Assembly: GCF_011397635.1 (NCBI RefSeq)
Contig: NC_064771.1
Span: forward strand, 18,725,379 to 18,789,378
Reading direction: 5' to 3'
DNA from: Epinephelus fuscoguttatus
Lineage: Eukaryota > Chordata > Actinopteri > Perciformes > Serranidae
Length of the DNA stretch: 64,000 nt
A program made the position numbers and the translations under genes. Under the pieces are notes generated by a model, which saw only the letters and a program-made list of their open reading frames with translations, was not told where the DNA came from and ran no database searches. Positions within the stretch are counted from its first letter, which is position 1. Each line of letters opens with the position of its first letter. This document shows, piece by piece, positions 26,032 through 36,347 of the stretch.

Positions 26032-27226
26032 ATGGATATCTAAAACATGATGCATCATTCCAGACATTATCGATTGATGATCCTATCTTCTTCTGAAAAC
26101 TGCAAAGGTGGTCGTTAGCAAACGACATGAGATAAAGAGCCGTACAACCTGGATATAAACCACTGGCTTTGTCCCACCCTAGGATGTGATTGGCTGTTGG
26201 AATGGAAATTGTCAACTGTGGCTTTCAGAGCTCAAAGGGGACAGGAAATAAGTGACTATTGGGGTATCTGGCTCTGGCCTCAAACCAACCAAGATTGGTC
26301 TTTAGGAGGAAACAAAGAGGATTGGCTGTTGTGTTTCCTGCTTGTTGTGGTTTGGTCATGTGTTCAGAGGCAGACAAAGAAGACCAATCGATGGTCGTCC
26401 CTCCAGCTTCAAGTTTTTAGTGCTATTTTAAATGATTTAGTAAAGTAAAATTTAAATAAAATTTAATAAAATTTAATGCAGATACCGCCCACAGAGAGTC
26501 AAAGTAGGGCCCCACCTTTCCCCAGCACTCAGCCTCAACACCGGCTCCCCACAGGAATGTGTGCTGAGCCCCCTACTGTACACTCTCTACACACATGACT
26601 ACATTCCCACCCACCCAAGTAACTCTATCGTGAAGTTCGCAGATGACATGACAGTGATCGGGCTCATCACAGGGGGAGATGAGACTGCATACAGGGATGA
26701 GGTGGAAAAACTGTCATCTTGGTGAAGCAACAATAATCTGGTCCTCAAACCACACCACAAAAACCCAAGAAATAATTGTGGACTTCAGAAGAAACAGATC
26801 TGACCTTCAGCCCATATACATCAACGGGGACTGTGTGGAGAGGGTCTCTGACTTCAAGTTTCTGGGCCTGCACTTGGACGATGACCTAACCTGGAAACTA
26901 ACACAGAAACGACTCCTTCCTGAGGGTCCTGAAAAACAATGCCCTATCCAAGGAGCTGCTGGTGTCCTTCTACAGATACTCTGTTGAAAGTGTACCGACA
27001 TACTGCATCTCAATGTGGTTTGCCAGCTGCACTGCTCAAAAAAAAGACAGCACTCCAGAGGGTCATCAACACAGCACAGAAGATGATCGGCTGTGCTCTC
27101 CTCTCCTTAGAGGAGCTGTACAGGTCCCGCTGCCAGACAATTTCATTGTACTTGTACAATGACAATAATGATTCTGATTCTGATATCCATCTGACTGGAT
27201 GGATATGTAAAACATGATGCATCATT
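26032..27226. repeat. 28-bp direct repeats flanking 1.14 kb that includes the LINE
   Basis: 26032-26059 and 27199-27226 share ATGGATAT-x-TAAAACATGATGCATCATT (one mismatch). They could be a target-site duplication around the LINE-containing segment 26060-27198. Confidence 0.7.
26475..27190 (+). mobile_element. CR1/Rex1-like non-LTR retrotransposon fragment, degenerate
   Basis: Plus-strand reverse transcriptase remnants: LSPLLYTLYTHDYIP, SIVKFADDMTVIGLI (FADD in place of YADD), IIVDFRRNRSDLQPIYINGD, FKFLGLHLDDDLTW, then LQRVINTAQKMIGCALLSLE in another frame. Several frameshifts. The 3' end is ATTCTGATTCTGAT-like, typical of fish LINE tails. The clade name is by recognition only. Confidence 0.78.
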
Positions 27227-28574
27227 AATAACTTGTTAAATAAAATACCACAACGTAGGTGTGGTAATCAGTCCGTACTGTTGCTAAACATTTATATGTA
27301 CGAGCAGTTAGGCCTTCTTATCAGTTAGAAATTTGTTTTTCTCTGCATTAGAAAATGGACCTGTGGCACGCAACGTGAAAAATGTCACTTACATGAGTCT
27401 TATAGTTAATGCGTGAGAGTTGGCAGCCCTGCAGCTAAAAACGGGGACATTCCCAGGCACAGCTCCAGCCAGGGACGGGCTACCAAAACGGGGACTGTCC
27501 CTGGAAAATGGGGATGTCTGGTCATCCTAGGTAATCGTCGAATGAGCGGTGCTGCTAGCTAGCACAAGGTGGTGCGCAGTGCAGAGTGGCCAAGGCTAAT
27601 GTTAGCTAATCAGTGGAGATGGAATGGTGGACAGTGGGCATTATGTTTCTGCATGTTAATGTGTCTGGCCAGCCTACTATCAGCAAAGCCAACGGAAAAT
27701 AAAATACAAGGCAAAACATTTACATCACAAACCATTAAAATATTATCACCTGTAAATGGACAGCACTTTGAATTGCGGTGCTAAAGCTCACTGAGTCGGG
27801 CTAAAAGGAAAGGACTCTTGTATTTCACGTCATTATACATTTTTTTTTCTTAAAAGTTAACCGGTTAGTTAAAATTAATGGATTTTCAGACCATCTAAAG
27901 CAAAATAAACTAACACTGCCATCCCTACTCAGTTAAATTAGAGTGCTGTGTTTAGCTAATCAATGTGACTATTTGGAATCCAGACGGAGATTTTCATCCA
28001 GCAGCCATCACTGATGCAGTCATATGTTTTCTCATCCTCTCTGGAGCACTGATACTCCAACACACACGCTCACAATGCAGCAAGGTCCCTCAGCGACAAC
28101 AATAGTGATATAATGACAAAGGCTGAAACTGTAGGCACGACCACAATGCGCCCAGGCATATCTGCACATGGACCATTTGTTCTTATTTCACCATTGTGCG
28201 GCTCTGCAGCTCTGCTCACCATCAGCCTTTATGGCCCCTGACAACTCATGTGACAAATAACCTCCAGGCCGCCTCTCTCCTGATACCCCAGCTCCCACCA
28301 ACAATCTCCACTTTCTCTTAGATGATAATCGTCTGGTGGCAAAGACGGACTGTGTGCATCAGCCATGGGGAATCGCTGTCTGGCATCGGGATCCACCACC
28401 TGCCAGCGTCAATCACCAAGTCTGTTTCAAGGCCACTGTTTGTGTATTACAGTGAAACCATGCCACCCTGTGGAGGGAATAGCTTCAGAAAGCATCAGAA
28501 TGAAGAGCACATCACAGGTTTTGCTACATCTACAGCTGGATCTAGGATCCAAAACTTGATTTTAATGTGGTGTA

Positions 28575-28780
28575 ATGCTTTATTGATCCCCGGAGGAGAA
28601 TTCTCTCTTTGCTTTTCTCACACCACCTTTAGGTCAGAGCACTGGGTCAGATGAAAAACAGCAGTGTCTCGCTCAAGGACATGTTAGCAGGATGGATGCT
28701 TGCTGACAGTGCAGCTTGGAGCCGAGACCTCTGGTGGAACCGGGGTCTTGGTACTCACATCATCAACCTGCTGCACAAAC
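28575..28780. mobile_element. LINE 3'-end remnant
   Basis: TTTATTGATCCCCGGAGGAG and CTCGCTCAAGGACATGTTAG are signature pieces of a common fish LINE tail. No frame survives. Confidence 0.5.
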
Positions 28781-29489
28781 TGCGATCCAGATGGGATAGT
28801 TTAAATTTCTGTGTCAAACATGCAAAGATCACATCTGGCTCCCAGGGGAATATAAAGCAGGTGCTGTGTTCCTCTGCAGTGGGTACAAGCTGCACTATGC
28901 GTGAAATCAGACATGTAGTTTTCAGTTAAATAAGTCAGTTATTCTAGCTTGAATACAACCAATTGTGTTTTCTATTTTTTATCTCTTTATTTTAAAGCTT
29001 TATATTTTGCTTTATACATAAGTGAGATACTTTAATCAACAGTATGGATTTTCTTCATCAACTTGAAATGCAGGGAAACTAATTCACACACACAAGGCAG
29101 CTGAGTGGGTTTGATCGTTCACAACATCCTAGTGTCAGGTCCTCTTGTTTTGCAATACGTAAGCACCGGTAAACCAGGCCGAATTCCTTCTGCACCCTAC
29201 TTGTGGCTCTGACCTAGTCTGTGTAATGATGGGCAAAGGGGCGAGGCCTGTTGTACTCGGATTTTTGTGTCAGTGGGTCAATGATGCCTCTTGTATTTCA
29301 CGCCATTATACTTTGGCCAAAGGTTGTTTAATCACACAGAACAGTGTTTTAAATTTAAATTTGTAGACTTGGTTTAAAGTACTAAATGGACATACAGAGA
29401 TTTTACATGAATATTTTGTTGCCTTTTTTCCCCTCTGGTGGGCGTGGTTTTTACTGTATGGTGTGTTGCGCTCTGTCTCTATAGCCTGT

Positions 29490-29835
29490 TCACCATTTTT
29501 GGGAAAACATATTCCCCTTCTTGCAGAGAATTAGTTGAGATGATACCACACGAACTAGCATCTGGTTAGCTTAGCTTTGGTTTTTGTACAGATTAAACAA
29601 ACAGGATTTAACATGTCAATTAATGAGCTTTAGAGGTCTGAAAAGTGGATTGTGTTATCGTTGAACCGAGCCACGTTAGTGATTTCCTTCTGATTTCAGC
29701 CTTAATGCTAAGCTAAGCTAACAGGCTGCTGGTTGTAGATTAATCTTCAGCGTACAGACATGCAAGTAGTGTCAGTCTAATTTAACTCTGTGCGAGAAGC
29801 TTACTTTCCAAAACCTCAAACTTCTAGACATTTGT
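29490..29835. repeat. Dispersed 'GCTAAGCTAAGCTAA' repeat, longest copy
   Basis: Includes TGGGAAAACATATTCC, TTAATGAGCTTTAGAGGTCT and ATGCTAAGCTAAGCTAACAG, GTACAGACATGCAAGTAGTG. Shorter copies are at 22820-22920, 25085-25210 and 33835-34085. Confidence 0.7.
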
Positions 29836-30329
29836 CATACATTACTGTTGAGATGTCTATGAGATAATATGTTTGTATCATAAAAGTATTTGTTGACTAT
29901 TTGAAGTGGATGTATGATGCATGACTGAGGTTGTAATACCTATTCTGTCTACAAAACATATTCCATGTAAAGGTTTCAGAGGCATGTTTAAAATCCTGTA
30001 ATGCTCTGAAAGTTTCAAAAAATGTTGCACCTGTTTTAAATACAAACAGAGTTTGGATTCTGACAGCAATGACAGTGAACCAGCAATTCAATTTCTATTT
30101 ATTTATTTGTTTATTGTTGTTTTTGTCATAGTTTGTCAATGACATTAACACCAATGGAGAGTTTTTAAGGATAATTAACAGAACTAACTAAATGAAAGTG
30201 ATACCCACCCAGACCTTAGACTCTCAACGAGGGCGAGGAAAACTCCCGTTATAAGGCCAAAAAAAAGGAAGAAACCTCAGGAGGGCCCACTATGGCAAGC
30301 TGTTTTAACATTTAATTGCTAGACTGGAT

Positions 30330-30680
30330 TTTCATTACTGATATCTGCAACATAATTTTGCCTAGTCAAAACTCTTATTCAAGATATCTGTAATTAGATT
30401 TTGCCTAGTCAAAACTCTAATTACAGATATCTGAAATTCAGATTTGACTAGTAAGATTCAAACTATTTTTACTAATTGTGGATATCTGTAATTCCATTTT
30501 GAGATATCTACAATATCTATAATGTAATTGTAGATATCTACAATGACAAACCCCATACACATGAATGGCAAAAATAGTTTGAATCTTACTAGTCAAAACT
30601 GAATTACAGATATCTGTAACTGTAGTTTTGACTAGTCAGAATGACGTTATAGATATCTTCAATTAAAATTCACCCCACAA
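30330..30680. repeat. GATATC-rich palindromic foldback element
   Basis: The arm around 30405-30470 (AGTCAAAACTCTAATTACAG, CTAGTAAGATTCAAACTATT) is the reverse complement of 30570-30640. Within it AGATATCT occurs many times, itself a palindrome. No coding potential. Confidence 0.82.
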
Positions 30681-30909
30681 TGACATTACTACTTATTACT
30701 ACTACTACTACTACTATTACTACTACTATTACTACTAAAATGACGTTGTTGATATCTATAATGGTAATTCCGGGTAGTCAAACTTAGCGATTAAATGTTA
30801 AAACGGCTTACCATAGGCCTACTCAAAGAGAGATCCCCCTCTGGGACAATCAGCAGATGGGTGCCACTGTCTCTTTGTCCCCAGCAGTCTTTGTTGTTGG
30901 TGTCTCCTC

Positions 30910-31254
30910 TTAACGTTTACGTTTTTTGGTGTTTTCCTCATCTCCATCCTCCTGCCTTGACCTCTTTCTTGGTCTTCTTGGCTGTAGGTCCTCTTCCTTG
31001 TCCACTTGCTTGTCCTCCTCATTATCAGTCTGTTCCGCGGCACCTGCATCTTTGGTTGCATCAACATTGCCACTGCTGTCAGCAAGATCTTGGCCAGTTG
31101 TTACAGTAACAGTGTCCGAGTTGCTGTCTGCAAACTCATCACACTGTCTTGCTTTCTTGCTGCTTCTCTCGTCCTCTGCTCTGTTGCTCTTTTGTAACCT
31201 TTTCCTGGATGGACCAGGCACAGGGTCTTCCTCAGCATCCAGGCTAATGGAAAA
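30910..31254 (-). pseudogene. Acidic / Lys-Arg-rich open frame of unknown family
   Basis: An open frame follows a good splice-acceptor-like sequence (ttccattag at the palindrome edge): LDAEEDPVPGPSRKRLQ..., a Glu/Asp-rich middle and a basic C-terminus ending TKKRKR. It looks like a disordered nuclear-type tail with nuclear-localisation clusters. I do not recognise the family with confidence. It may be a single coding exon carried by the repeat that forms the palindrome arms, or chance. Confidence 0.3.
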
Positions 31255-31351
31255 GTTCATAAACACAAATAACTAGCAGCGTCTGGCAAGGATAATAAAC
31301 AGGAATAAAAACAGTAAAATGATGAAAAAATAAAATACATACATACATTTA

Positions 31352-31355
<4 letters not shown>

Positions 31356-31403
<48 letters not shown>
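31356..31403. repeat. (TA)n microsatellite, left of Tc1
   Basis: About 24 TA units abutting the left Tc1 terminus; TA is also the target dinucleotide. Confidence 0.97.
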
Positions 31404-31406
<3 letters not shown>

Positions 31407-33032
31407 TACAGGCCAAAAGTTTGGACACACCTTCTCATTCAATGCGTTTTCTTTATTTTCATGACTACTTACATTGTAGATTCTCACTGAAGGCATCAAA
31501 ACTATGAATGAACACATGTGGAGTTATGTACTTAACAAAAAAAGGTGAAATAACTGAAAACATGTTTTATATTCTAGTTTCTTCAAAATAGCCACCCTTT
31601 GCTCTGATTACTGCTTTGCACACTCTTGGCATTCTCTCCATGAGCTTCAAGAGGTAGTCACCTGAAATGGTTTCCACTTCACAGGTGTGCCTTATCAGGG
31701 TTAATTAGTGGAATTTCTTGCTTTATCAATGGGGTTGGGACCATCAGCTGTGTTGTGCAGAAGTCAGGTTAATACACAGCCGACAGCCCTATTGGACAAG
31801 TGTTAAAATTCATATTATGGCAAGAACCAATCAGCTAACTAAAGAAAAACGAGTGGCCATCATTACTTTAAGAAATGAAGGTCAGTCAGTCCGGAAAATT
31901 GCAAAAACTTTAAATGTGTCCCCAAGTGGAGTCGCAAAAACCATCAAGCGCTACAACGAAACTGGCACACGTAGGGACCGACCCAGGAAAGGAAGACCAA
32001 GAGTCCCCTCTGCTTCTGAGGATAAGTTCATCCGAGTCACCAGCCTCAGAAATCGCAAGTTAACAGCAGCTCAGATCAGAGACCAGATGAATGCCACACA
32101 GAGTTCTAGCAGCAGACCCATCTCTAGAACAACTGTTAAGAGGAGACTTAGCTATTAAGGCCTTCATGGTCAAATAGCTGCTAGGAAACCACTGCTAAGG
32201 AGAGGCAACAAGCAGAAGAGATTTGTTTGGGCCAAGAAACACAAGGAATGGACATTAGACCAGTGGAAATCTGTGCTTTGGTCTGATGAGTCCAAATTTG
32301 AGATCTTTGGTTCCAACCGCCGTGTCTTTGTGAGACGCAGAAAAGGTGAATGGATGGATTCCACATGCCTGGTTCCCACTGTGAAGCATGGAGGAGGAGG
32401 TGTGATGGTGTGGGGGTGTTTTGCTGGTGACACTGTTGGGGATTTATTCAAAACTGAAGGCACACTGAACCAGCATGGCTACCACAGCATCCTGCAGCGA
32501 CATGCCATCCCATCCGGTTTGTGTTTAGTTGGACGATCATTTATTTTTCAACAGGACAATGACCCCAAACACACCTCCAGGCTGTGTAAGGGCTATTTGA
32601 CCAAGAAGGAGAGTGATGGAGTGCTGCGGCAGATGACCTGGCCTCCACAGTCACCGGACCTGAACCCAGTTGAGATGGTTTGGGGTGAACTGGACCGCAG
32701 AGTGAAGGCAAAGGGGCCAACAAGTGCTAAACACCTCTGGGAACTCCTTCAAGACTGTTGGAAAACCATTTCAGGTGACTACCTCTTGAAGCTCATGGAG
32801 AGAATGCCAAGAGTGTGCAAAGCAGTAATCAGAGCAAAGGGTGGCTATTTTGAAGAAACTAGAATATAAAACATGTTTTCAGTTATTTCACCTTTTTTTG
32901 TTAAGTACATAACTCCACATGTGTTCATTCATAGTTTTGATGCCTTCAGTGAGAATCTACAATGTAAGTAGTCATGAAAATAAAGAAAACGCATTGAATG
33001 AGAAGGTGTGTCCAAACTTTTGGCCTGTACTG
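31404..33032 (+). mobile_element. Tc1/mariner-family transposon, 1629 bp, near-intact
   Basis: Both ends carry CAGTACAGGCCAAAAGTTTG and its complement, flanked by TA (31402-31403 and 33033-33034), the Tc1 target duplication. The terminal inverted repeats are very long, about 273 bp (31404-31676 and 32759-33032), and the right one includes the last codons of the transposase. It sits in an AT microsatellite at the centre of a larger palindrome (31238-33227). The high match between the repeats suggests a fairly recent insertion. Confidence 0.93.
31817..32869 (+). pseudogene. Tc1 transposase with one in-frame stop
   Basis: Cut-and-paste transposase, 351 codons in one frame from MARTNQLTKEKR to GGYFEETRI, interrupted only by TAA at 32156-32158 (..KRRLSY*GLHGQ..). 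Paired-like HTH domain at the N-terminus (EGQSVRKIAKTLNVS), GRPR linker motif, then the catalytic domain: WSDES (first Asp), QQDNDPKHTS (second Asp), SPDLNPVEMVWGEL (Glu), the DD34E triad. All catalytic residues are present, so one nonsense change is the only visible defect. Confidence 0.9.
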
Positions 33033-33073
33033 TATATATATATATACATATATATATCCATTTTTCCACTTTT

Positions 33074-33078
<5 letters not shown>

Positions 33079-33119
<41 letters not shown>
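33079..33119. repeat. (AT)n microsatellite, right of Tc1
   Basis: About 20 AT units, partner of the left TA array in the palindrome. Confidence 0.95.
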
Positions 33120-33130
<11 letters not shown>

Positions 33131-33221
33131 TTTACTTTTTCATCATTTTACTGTTTTTATTCCTGTTTATTATCCTTGCCAGACGCTGCTAGTTATTTGT
33201 GTTTATGAACTTTTCCATTAG

Positions 33222-33793
33222 CCTGGAAATCCAGACCCAAATCTAGAAAGATTTAGGATCTGGCTATGAATAATGCAAATGGCCTAACTCGAGGGGCAAC
33301 ACCAAGCATGCATTTGAAAATATCACTGCACGCAATTGGATAACACTACGACCAATCAGAACAGTACAGGGGTGACGTATCCAGAGCTTAGCTACCAGCA
33401 GAGCTAACTGGTAGATTAGACTCTTGCCATATCCTGTTTGCAAAACAGCAAAAACATCCTTCTTGCAAAGGAAAGATTCGAGCGCCGTCTTCTGTTCCTC
33501 TTTTAGAGAAAAAGCCAAGTCTAACTCGTTCATTGTAGCGGCCAAAGCCATTTCAAACAACTGGTGTTCATCTGTAGCCATCTTGCAATGTTTACTGACT
33601 GACTCTGGACTTCGTCGACGCAGCGCTGTCGTCATCTGTTTAGCTCGCCTCTTGCCCGCCTATATCAGATACACCAATGTCATTGGTGCAGATCGGCTAC
33701 AAGGGCATGGGTAATGAGCATCATTACTGATTGCCAGAGTGACTCGCTGAGCAAATTCAAATTGTGCTCTCGCGAGAACTCTGGATTTCCAGG
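33222..33793. mobile_element. Short-TIR element carrying a RecQ-like helicase fragment
   Basis: Begins CCTGGAAATCCAGA and ends with the complement TCTGGATTTCCAGG. TA lies on both sides of the termini, compatible with a TA duplication. The interior encodes, on the minus strand, the start of a helicase-like protein. I recall similar dispersed copies in fish genomes but cannot name the family. Confidence 0.6.
33380..33582 (-). pseudogene. RecQ-like helicase N-terminal fragment
   Basis: Reads MATDEHQLFEMALAATMNEL, then FSLKEEQKTALESFL, KKDVFAVLQTGYGKSLIYQL. The block resembles RecQ/SF2 helicase motifs 0 and I (Q..A...F...DVFAVLPTGYGKS), with Gln in place of the usual Pro before TGYGKS. No DEAH box or later motif follows, so it is only a first-exon-like fragment within the element at 33222-33793. 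The frame stays open up to 33635. Confidence 0.55.
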
Positions 33794-33834
33794 GTACTTT
33801 TCCATCATTTTATTGCGGTTAATTCTTACAGCTT

Positions 33835-34085
33835 GGCTTTTGTATGGACTACACAGACAAGGTACAAAATGTTAATTAGTGAGCTTTGGAGAAGCTGCTA
33901 GTCAGATTTTTTTTTAACCTTTGGACTGTGGCAGGCTAGCTATTTCCCCATTGTTTACAGCCCTTATGCTAAGATAAGCTAATTCATGCTCTGGCTCCAG
34001 CTACATACTTACCGTGCACACGAGAGTGGTATTGATCTTGACAAGTGAATATAAGGCTGTTACCCATAATGTTGAATTATTTCTT
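33835..34085. repeat. Second copy of the GCTAAGCTAA repeat
   Basis: TTAATTAGTGAGCTTTGGAG, then CTTATGCTAAGATAAGCTAA and ACGAGAGTGGTATTGATCTT, collinear with 29490-29835. Confidence 0.65.
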
Positions 34086-34634
34086 TAACAGGGTTTGGGT
34101 AATCGTGTCAAACTGACAGTTGCTTGATAGTACTTTTTGAAACTGAACATCCTCTGTTGGATGAAAGTTTTATGTTGAACATCATGAATTAACTTCAATG
34201 AACTGATCTTGACTGGGTGTAGAGGTGACAGTTCAGGCGGGGGAGAGCGGAGGAGGGACTCAGGCTGTTTTATCTGCCTGGATTATCCATCCATCCACAG
34301 AGTTCAACATCTGGTCAGAGAGACAGCAGAGATAGAGTTACTCACTGCTGACAGCAAGAGAGGCACACAGACAGAGAGGGGTGGAGTAGATTTATTTATG
34401 TAGCAAGGGTTTTTAAAAAGAAGAATTCTTGGTTTATGACTAAATATCTATAAAAATAAAAAGATTTCCCATCAGCCTCAGTTATACTTTGTGTTAAGTG
34501 CTAATTGGCGGTTGAGCACCGCCAATTCATGTCCAATAAAATTTCTTGTTTTTGCCACTGACAGGCTCAGATTGTTGCTGTGAATGTCTGACACTACAGA
34601 AAAGATCCCTGCAGAGATAGACCTGATTGTAAGA

Positions 34635-34971
34635 GAGTAAGATCCTGTTTGTTTGACCAGAAACAGCCCCAAAATCGCTATCCCCAAACCCACCAGACTC
34701 CATTTAAATTAACAGTAATTTTAGTGTGTATAGAACCAGCGTATTTACACATCTAACTGGGTGAAATACGGGTTTATCTCAACCAAACCAGAGTTGATGA
34801 TTTTTGAAATAGTAGTAAAGACACACAAGATGGATATTGTGAGTTTTATTTTGCTTCTGTCAACTTTGAATGAGGTGTGTTTTATGATGATAAAATTACA
34901 GTTTTTGTAGATGGAGTCTGGTCTGACAATGGCAATTTTGGGGTAAAACAAACACAAAAAGGATCTTACTC
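34635..34971. repeat. Inverted-repeat element with ~65-70-bp arms
   Basis: 34635-34705 (GAGTAAGATCCTGTTTGTTT ... CCAGACTCCATTT) pairs with 34908-34971 in inverse orientation. The spacer of about 200 bp is AT-rich. Confidence 0.78.
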
Positions 34972-35051
34972 TTAAACAAAGACGTCCATTAGCTGTAGTG
35001 ATCCTTTCCATAATGTTGTCAGACAAGTAGTATAATATTTTGAGCCTGCTA

Positions 35052-35553
35052 AGCCTCATTTCTATCAAGCAGTACGATACAGTGCAGTTCAGTTCGGTAC
35101 ACTTTTTTTAGACTAATTCAACCAGGTAATGTGAACTGCATATATTCTAATCCTCGCTCTGAGAAAAAAAAAAATAAAAAAGCATCACAGAGTGTCGGGC
35201 TAAGGCAACACTAAACCCCTGAGCCTGCCTTAGAAGGACGAAATGCACAAACCTGCTATTTTTAAATATCCCGTGGAAAGAGACTCTCACTGCAGCCTGT
35301 TCTATTTTGTTCTGAGAATGTTGGCGTGTAACCTCGTTCTGTGGACGATAAACTAGGTGCAGACTTCCATCTGTGTCACCGGTAATGAAAAGTGAGTACA
35401 GTGAGTGCTGGAGAGGGCAGTGAGTGACAACATCCCCGCCCACATTTAAGAGTACTGTTTACAATGGAAACGCTAGGGTCTAGGTACCGTGTCTGAAGGG
35501 TTACTGTTGGTTTCAAAGGTACCATACCCAAAGTGTTTGGTGGAAACAGGGCT
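35052..35553 (-). mobile_element. MITE family A, inverted internally deleted copy
   Basis: On the minus strand it starts AGCCCTGTTTCCACCAAACA at 35553, follows the left part of the 8599 copy, and ends near 35052 with the right-end motif CCGAACTGAACTGCAC. The middle is missing. Confidence 0.8.
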
Positions 35554-36179
35554 TTAGTGACCAGAACAAGCATTCTTAGTAGATGTACATTGAAGGTGCA
35601 CAATTGCCCCACATGACCACATTGCAGGCTGTTTCGCCCGCCGTCTGCAGCAGTCTTGCTCAGTACTGGACCAGTTTCAAAACTTGTTGTCTCCATTAGT
35701 CACTTAGACACAACAACATGGGAAAGTAGGGTCCAGGTTGAGAAATACCAAAGTTGCCCTTTAAGTACTAAACACCACACTTTTTTTTTCTTTTTTTTTT
35801 TGGGCTACATTATCCATCCACATTGTTATTTTGTCAGTACCCTTGAATAAAAAAATACACTTGGAACGAGCATGAGTGAGTACTAGGTAAAAAAAAAAAA
35901 TTCAGCAACAAAAAATTAGTCACGGTTTTTCAAATGAGTCATGCACTGTGCACTAAAAGCACGAGGTTAATAGCACACAGTTAATGTTACTCTTTGTGGT
36001 GCAGCTGTTTTGAGTGGTCCGTCAACGATTGTCCTGCAGTTAGAGGGGCGATTTGCAGTGTGTTTTATTGTGTCTCCGTCTTGCCAGCTGGAAAGCAGCC
36101 ATCTAGAATTGCGTTGCAGCTGCGTCTTTTTTTAGCCTCCGCGTTTTCAGCCGCTCGGGTTGGGAAAGTAGCGTGCAGT

Positions 36180-36339
36180 AAGTTTAGTGAATGAACACTG
36201 GTGTTTGCTGCAGGCCTCTCTGAGCTGAGACTGGAAACAGACCAGCAGTGTGTGTGCAGCGCTTCAGTTTACAGCCCCGGTGTCAACTTCTGCGTGTGAC
36301 CGCCTGGTGAAGCTTGGTTTCGGGGAACGACACGCTGCG
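36180..36339 (+). promoter_or_regulatory. adprh: probable adprh 5'UTR / promoter
   Basis: A GC-richer stretch with several CpGs lies immediately upstream of the proposed adprh start codon, amid AT-rich repeat-derived DNA. I see no TATA box at a usual distance. It is assigned by position only; the transcription start is not determined. Confidence 0.4.
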
Positions 36340-36347
36340 ATGGACCG
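36340..36347 (+). CDS. adprh: adprh exon 1, 8 coding nt (ATGGACCG)
   Basis: ATG GAC CG is followed directly by the donor GTGAGA. The exon leaves phase 2 and joins exon 2 (A TCT GCT ACA GTG GAG) to read [11 protein letters not shown], placing an initiator Met just before the conserved N-terminus. Exon 2 has no in-frame ATG before the conserved block, so an upstream start exon is needed. The site lies in a GC-richer stretch that contrasts with the AT-rich flanks. This is inferred from phase, donor quality and position; no transcript was available. Confidence 0.6.

Larger units (their letters stand above)
31238..33227. repeat. Outer palindrome around the Tc1 element
   Basis: The DNA flanking the transposon is itself an inverted repeat: 31238-31403 pairs with 33033-33227. 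It includes matching stretches such as CTAATGGAAAAGTTCATAAA, ATAACTAGCAGCGTCTGGCA and AAACAGGAATAAAAACAG. The arms diverge abruptly beyond 31238/33227, and the AT-repeat parts differ in length. Confidence 0.88.
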
